Program-made: the position numbers and the translations under genes
Shown here: piece after piece, positions 60,589 through 64,000 of the stretch
Numbering within the stretch: the stretch's first letter is position 1
How the letters are laid out: the number at the start of each line of letters is the position of its first letter
Source: CAVVAE01 sp963746185
Lineage (GTDB): Bacteria; Actinomycetota; Actinomycetes; Propionibacteriales; Nocardioidaceae
Length of the DNA: 64,000 bases
Direction: 5' to 3'
Assembly (NCBI GenBank): GCA_963746185.1
Contig: CAVVAE010000001.1
Coordinates: 248,001 to 312,000, forward strand
The notes under the pieces: generated by a model
What the model saw: only the letters and a program-made list of their open reading frames with translations
Databases searched by the model: none
Told to the model about the DNA's origin: nothing

Positions 60589-62760
60589 CTAGTCGTGACC
60601 GTGGATCGGGTCGTGGGAGGCACCTGAGGTGTCCACAATCCAGGCCGTGTAGTCAGCAATCTCGCGCCAGGCGTCGTACCGTCCGCTGGCTCCGCCGTGG
60701 CCCGCAGACATCTCGCACTTGAAGATCACCCGGCTCGAATCAGGCAACGTGTCGCGCAGCTGCGCGATCCATTTGGCCGGCTCGACGTAGAAGACGCGGG
60801 TGTCGTTGATCGAGGTCAGGGCGTAGATCGGGGGATAGGGACGGGCTTGGACGTTTTCGTACGGCGTGTAGGACTTCATGTAGGCATAGACCTCGGGGTC
60901 GTGAAGCGGGTCGCCCCACTCGTCCCACTCGACCACGGTCAACGGAAGCGACGGGTCGAGGATCGTGGTGAGCGCATCGACGAAGGCCACCTGCGCCACG
61001 ATGCCGCCAAACAGGTCAGGAGCCTCGTTGGCGACCGCACCCATCAGCAAGCCACCGGCACTGCCTCCGAGCCCCACGAGGCGTTCGGAGGTGGTCCAGC
61101 CGGTGTTGACGAGGTGTTGTGCGGTGTCGACGTAGTCGGTGAACGTGTTCTTCTTCTCCAGCAGCTTGCCGTGCTCGTACCAGAGCCGCCCCATCTCGCC
61201 GCCACCCCGGATGTGTGCCAGTACGAAGACGATGCCTCGGTCAAGCATCGAGAGGCGCGAGATGCTCATGAACGGGTCGTAGCTGATCTCGTACGAGCCG
61301 TAGCCGTAGAGAAGCAGCGGAGTCTCGCTACGTGGAGTGACGCTCTTGTGCCGGACGATCGAGATCGGCACCTGGGCGCCGTCGCGAGCGGTCACCCATT
61401 CACGTGTCTGAACGTAGTCGTTGGGGTCGTAGCCGCCGAGCACGGGTTGTTGTTTGCGGAGGTGCAAGTCGCCGTTGGCTGGGTCGTAGTCGTAGACCGT
61501 TGCCGGGGTGACGAAGGAGCCGTAGCCAAGACGAACGAACGGCTGCTGCCAGTCGGAGAAGCCGCTGGCCCCCGCTTCGAACAGCTCTTCCTCGAACGGG
61601 ATGTTGGTGCCGGCGCCGATCCCGTCGCCGTCAACGGTGAAGACCCGGACCTGCGCGAGACCACCCTCCCGCAGGTTGACCGAGAGTGTCGTTGCCGAGA
61701 CGTCCATGTCGGTGAGTCGAACGGTGTCGCTCGGCTCGATCACCGTGGTCGCCTCGTCGAGAGACGTCAGCGTCATCGGGCCGACTCCGAGCGTGAAGTT
61801 GACGGCATGCTTGTTGTGGAGCACCAGCAGCCGGTCTGCACCCCCGATGACGGCGTGGTCGACCTGGTACTCCACTCCGGTCTCTCGGGGGACGACCACC
61901 CGGAACTCTCCGGTGGGGTCGTTCGCCTCGAGGATGCGCATCTCAGACGTGATCTTCGAAACTGACGAGAGGATGAGTAGCCGGTCCGACGTCGTACGAC
62001 CGACACTTGTGGAGAAGCGGGCATCAGTCTCGTGATGAACGAGTACGTCGTCTGCGCTCGTCGTACCGAGGGCGTGCCGCCAGATCTTGTCGGCCCGCCA
62101 AGCGTCGTCGACGGTGCTGTAGAAGAGCTGGGTGCCGTCGGCTGACCACGTCACGGCGTACAGCGTGTTGGGGATCTCGTCGGGCAGCAGCTCGCCGGTC
62201 CGCAGGTCCTTGACCCGGATCGTGTAACGCTCGTTTCCGACCACGTCAGTCGAGTAGGCGAGCAGGTGGCCATCGAGAGAGACGGTGAAAGCGCCGAGCG
62301 AGAAGAACTCGTGGCCCTCCGCGAGCTCATTGCAGTCGACCAGCACCTGCTCCCCGGCGACCTCGACCCCCGGCTCCAACGTCGGGGGAGTCCAATCGCC
62401 GGCAGCAGCCGCCGTGCGGCAGACCAGCGGGTACTGCTGCCCCTCGATGGTGCGTCGGTAATACCAGTGGTCGCCGGTCCGCGTCGGCACCGAGAGGTCG
62501 GTCTCCTGGGTGCGCGTCTTGATCTCGTTGAACACCGCCTCCCGCAGATCAGCCAGCTGGGCGGTCTGCTGGCGGGTGTAGGCGTTCTCGGCCTCGAGGT
62601 AGGCGATCGTGTCGGGATTGTCCTTCTCGCGGAGCCATTCGTAGTTGTCGACGAAGGTGTCTCCGTGGTGGACGCGCTCGATCGGGCGCTTCTCCGCGAC
62701 CGGCGGAGGCGTGCTCTCGACAGGAGGTGTGGAGCTGGGGGACGTCTGGGTGTCGGTCAC
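60589..62760 (-). CDS. S9 family prolyl oligopeptidase (oligopeptidase B type)
   Basis: The 723-residue serine peptidase has an N-terminal beta-propeller (residues ~70-430) and a C-terminal alpha/beta-hydrolase. It carries the nucleophile Ser in LGGSAGGLLMGAVANEAPDL, catalytic Asp in SINDTRVFYVEPAKWIA, and His in MSAGHGGASGRYDAW. It cleaves short peptides, typically after basic residues (PtrB) in the cytoplasm. GTG 62760 begins VTDTQTSPSS. A TAGGGT hexamer lies six bases upstream. It is followed by the sigma factor gene on the same strand after 214 bases. Confidence 0.95.
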   Translation of the reverse strand: MTDTQTSPSSTPPVESTPPPVAEKRPIERVHHGDTFVDNYEWLREKDNPDTIAYLEAENAYTRQQTAQLADLREAVFNEIKTRTQETDLSVPTRTGDHWYYRRTIEGQQYPLVCRTAAAAGDWTPPTLEPGVEVAGEQVLVDCNELAEGHEFFSLGAFTVSLDGHLLAYSTDVVGNERYTIRVKDLRTGELLPDEIPNTLYAVTWSADGTQLFYSTVDDAWRADKIWRHALGTTSADDVLVHHETDARFSTSVGRTTSDRLLILSSVSKITSEMRILEANDPTGEFRVVVPRETGVEYQVDHAVIGGADRLLVLHNKHAVNFTLGVGPMTLTSLDEATTVIEPSDTVRLTDMDVSATTLSVNLREGGLAQVRVFTVDGDGIGAGTNIPFEEELFEAGASGFSDWQQPFVRLGYGSFVTPATVYDYDPANGDLHLRKQQPVLGGYDPNDYVQTREWVTARDGAQVPISIVRHKSVTPRSETPLLLYGYGSYEISYDPFMSISRLSMLDRGIVFVLAHIRGGGEMGRLWYEHGKLLEKKNTFTDYVDTAQHLVNTGWTTSERLVGLGGSAGGLLMGAVANEAPDLFGGIVAQVAFVDALTTILDPSLPLTVVEWDEWGDPLHDPEVYAYMKSYTPYENVQARPYPPIYALTSINDTRVFYVEPAKWIAQLRDTLPDSSRVIFKCEMSAGHGGASGRYDAWREIADYTAWIVDTSGASHDPIHGHD

Positions 62761-62766
62761 CTCGCG

Positions 62767-62772
62767 ACCCTA
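62767..62772 (-). promoter_or_regulatory. -10 hexamer of the S9 peptidase gene (leaderless)
   Basis: TAGGGT on the minus strand is followed by CGCGAG and GTG 62760, the six-base spacing seen at polA, hisD and several other genes of this window. Confidence 0.55.
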
Positions 62773-62825
62773 CCCACGGATCGTGGCGTTGCCGAGTCGG
62801 TATCCGATGCCACCGGGTTGGCGGG

Positions 62826-64000
62826 TCAGATTTCCGGAGTAGCGGGGAAGGCCGGCTCAACCTTCAGGTTGTCCTCCAGCGGGGGCTGGGCCAAATCTCG
62901 CACCGACCTCGAGAGCAGGGTCAGGGCGCAGATCACGATATAGACGATCCCAGACACCACGAGGACATCCTGAGTCCCGAAGACGCTCGCCAGTGGCCCG
63001 AAGACTGCAAAGCCGATCGGCATGGCGATGTAGGAGCCGAACGCGTCGTAGGACGCGACGCGCGAGAGCAACTCGTTAGGGATGTGCTCATGCATCGCCG
63101 TCTGCCAGCCGATCGAGAAGACTTCCATGCCACAGCCGGCGACGAAGAAAAGCATCATGAGGGGAAGGACCTCTGGGTCGAGACCGAGGACCAGAATCGG
63201 TCCTGCTAGCAGCGACATCCCGATCATCCCCGCACGCACCGGGTAGGTGAGCCGCACTTTCAGCAAGATCACGGTCATGATCAGCAAACCGGCTGCCTCG
63301 GCACTCAGCACCCAGCCCCACGCGGCCTCGCCGATCGTGTCCTTCGCGACGACCGGGCCGAGCGTGAGCAACGCTCCGGCATGGATGGCGTTGAGGAAGC
63401 CGAAGGCGAGGACCACCACCCAGACCCAGGTGAACGATGTGAAGGCCGACCAGCCCTCCCGCATCTCCCGCCACATGGACGGTGCCTCGATCTTCTCGGC
63501 CGCGACCGAGGCAGGGAGTTTCACCTTGGCCATGCAGGCAGCTGCGACGGCAAAGCTCAAGGCATCGACGGCGATAGCCCACCCGGGCCCTACGGTGACG
63601 ACGAGCAACGCACCGATGGTTGGGCCGATCATGGCGAGCCCGTTGCGAGAGAATCCGAGCATCGCGTTGGCCTGCTGGATGTGGCTCCGCGGCACAACTT
63701 GCGGCACGACACCCTGCATGGCCGGGAACATGAAGGCCAGTGCGCACCCGTTGAGAGCCTCGAGCACGATGATCATCCACAGCTCAGCGGTGCCCGTCAG
63801 CAACAGCACCGCAACCAGACCCTGGGTGGCGGCGGACATCAGATGGGAAACCTGCATGACTACTGAGCGAGAGAACCGGTCGGCGATGACGCCGCCGATC
63901 AGCAGGAAGGCCACCAACGGGATGCTGTTGGCGGCGAGCACCAGGCCGAGGTCGCTGGCCGAGCCGGTGAGGTCAAGGACGGCGAATGTCAGGGCGACCG
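62826..64000 (-). CDS. MFS transporter (enterobactin-exporter/MFS_3 type), 5' end outside the window
   Basis: About 391 residues are visible, from the middle of an N-terminal helix to the stop. The frame is open through the window end (ALTFAVLDLTGSASDLGLVL, then AANSIPLVAFLLIGG), so the start lies beyond 64000 and the internal GTG at 63941 is not the start. The MFS motif A-like loop GGVIADRFSRSVVM follows helix 2, and ten or more helices are apparent. The MFS_3 family exports drugs or siderophores; no substrate can be named. It lies upstream of the S9 peptidase on the same strand. Confidence 0.88.
   Translation of the reverse strand, partial: VALTFAVLDLTGSASDLGLVLAANSIPLVAFLLIGGVIADRFSRSVVMQVSHLMSAATQGLVAVLLLTGTAELWMIIVLEALNGCALAFMFPAMQGVVPQVVPRSHIQQANAMLGFSRNGLAMIGPTIGALLVVTVGPGWAIAVDALSFAVAAACMAKVKLPASVAAEKIEAPSMWREMREGWSAFTSFTWVWVVVLAFGFLNAIHAGALLTLGPVVAKDTIGEAAWGWVLSAEAAGLLIMTVILLKVRLTYPVRAGMIGMSLLAGPILVLGLDPEVLPLMMLFFVAGCGMEVFSIGWQTAMHEHIPNELLSRVASYDAFGSYIAMPIGFAVFGPLASVFGTQDVLVVSGIVYIVICALTLLSRSVRDLAQPPLEDNLKVEPAFPATPEI

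Noticed and set aside
60697..61965. Open frame of 422 codons on the plus strand within the S9 peptidase gene
   Set aside because: The minus-strand peptidase has its catalytic triad and full length. The plus frame has no motif and is a composition artefact.

Overview
The window is a compact, high-GC chromosomal segment of an actinobacterium. The likely placement is Propionibacteriales, Nocardioidaceae-like. This is inferred from the his/trp cluster layout, a PriA-type HisA with no trpF beside the trp genes, F420/LLM-type oxidoreductases, an ANTAR regulator near polA, an ECF41 sigma factor, and frequent GTG starts. The species cannot be named from sequence alone. Most of the window is core chromosome. 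I see no prophage, transposase, CRISPR array or large island.

Layout. 1-1.7 kb: a truncated DUF3352 gene converging on a LON-domain gene. 1.8-7.8 kb: hisD-hisC-hisB-hisH-(lipoprotein)-(small membrane protein)-priA-hisF, mostly joined by 4-base stop/start overlaps and closed by a long hairpin. 7.8-15.3 kb: hisI, an LLM oxidoreductase where trpE is usually found, the TIGR02234 and HGxxPAAW membrane proteins, trpC-trpB-trpA, a SCO1-type copper lipoprotein and lgt. 15.3-18 kb: a VIT1/CCC1 transporter and an ECF41 sigma gene divergent from an NAD-dependent epimerase that carries a textbook ECF41 promoter. 18.3-25.8 kb: gltB-gltD and pyk. 25.8-26.7 kb: a frameshifted HTH-LAGLIDADG gene directly downstream of tRNA-Leu(CAA). 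26.8-32.9 kb: pdtaR and a branched-chain amino acid ABC system, with livK convergent to livHMGF. 33-39 kb: DUF554, GNAT, a repeat cluster, thioesterase, polA and a flippase. 39.4-42.7 kb: a two-gene operon for a large LxxG-heptad surface protein. 42.8-47.2 kb: a methyltransferase, an ABC-2 exporter and a DesK/NarL-type two-component system. 47-57 kb: a SIR2 deacetylase, an F420 oxidoreductase, a cluster of small proteins with an Ala-rich coiled-coil protein, a membrane-tethered sigma-like protein, flavin reductase, a small 'virulence factor' family protein, a phosphotransferase, rpsA and an SGNH hydrolase lipoprotein. 57-64 kb: a GlxA-type regulator with palindromic operators, coaE, a group 2 sigma factor, an S9 oligopeptidase and a truncated MFS gene.

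Regulation visible in the sequence. Many genes have a TANNNT-like -10 hexamer ending 6-7 bases before the ATG/GTG, which implies leaderless mRNAs and helps choose start codons. Convergent gene pairs are closed by strong hairpins, two of which share an unusual layout. An intergenic repeat family appears at 34.7 and 58.7 kb.

The points most worth a second look are the membrane-tethered sigma-like protein, the LivH permease with an added secreted beta-domain, the broken LAGLIDADG gene at tRNA-Leu, the ECF41-epimerase circuit, the GlxA operator array, the LxxG surface protein, the missing trpE, and possible frameshifts in lgt and in the 49.5 kb small-gene cluster. I did not find a clear multi-gene system of an undescribed type.
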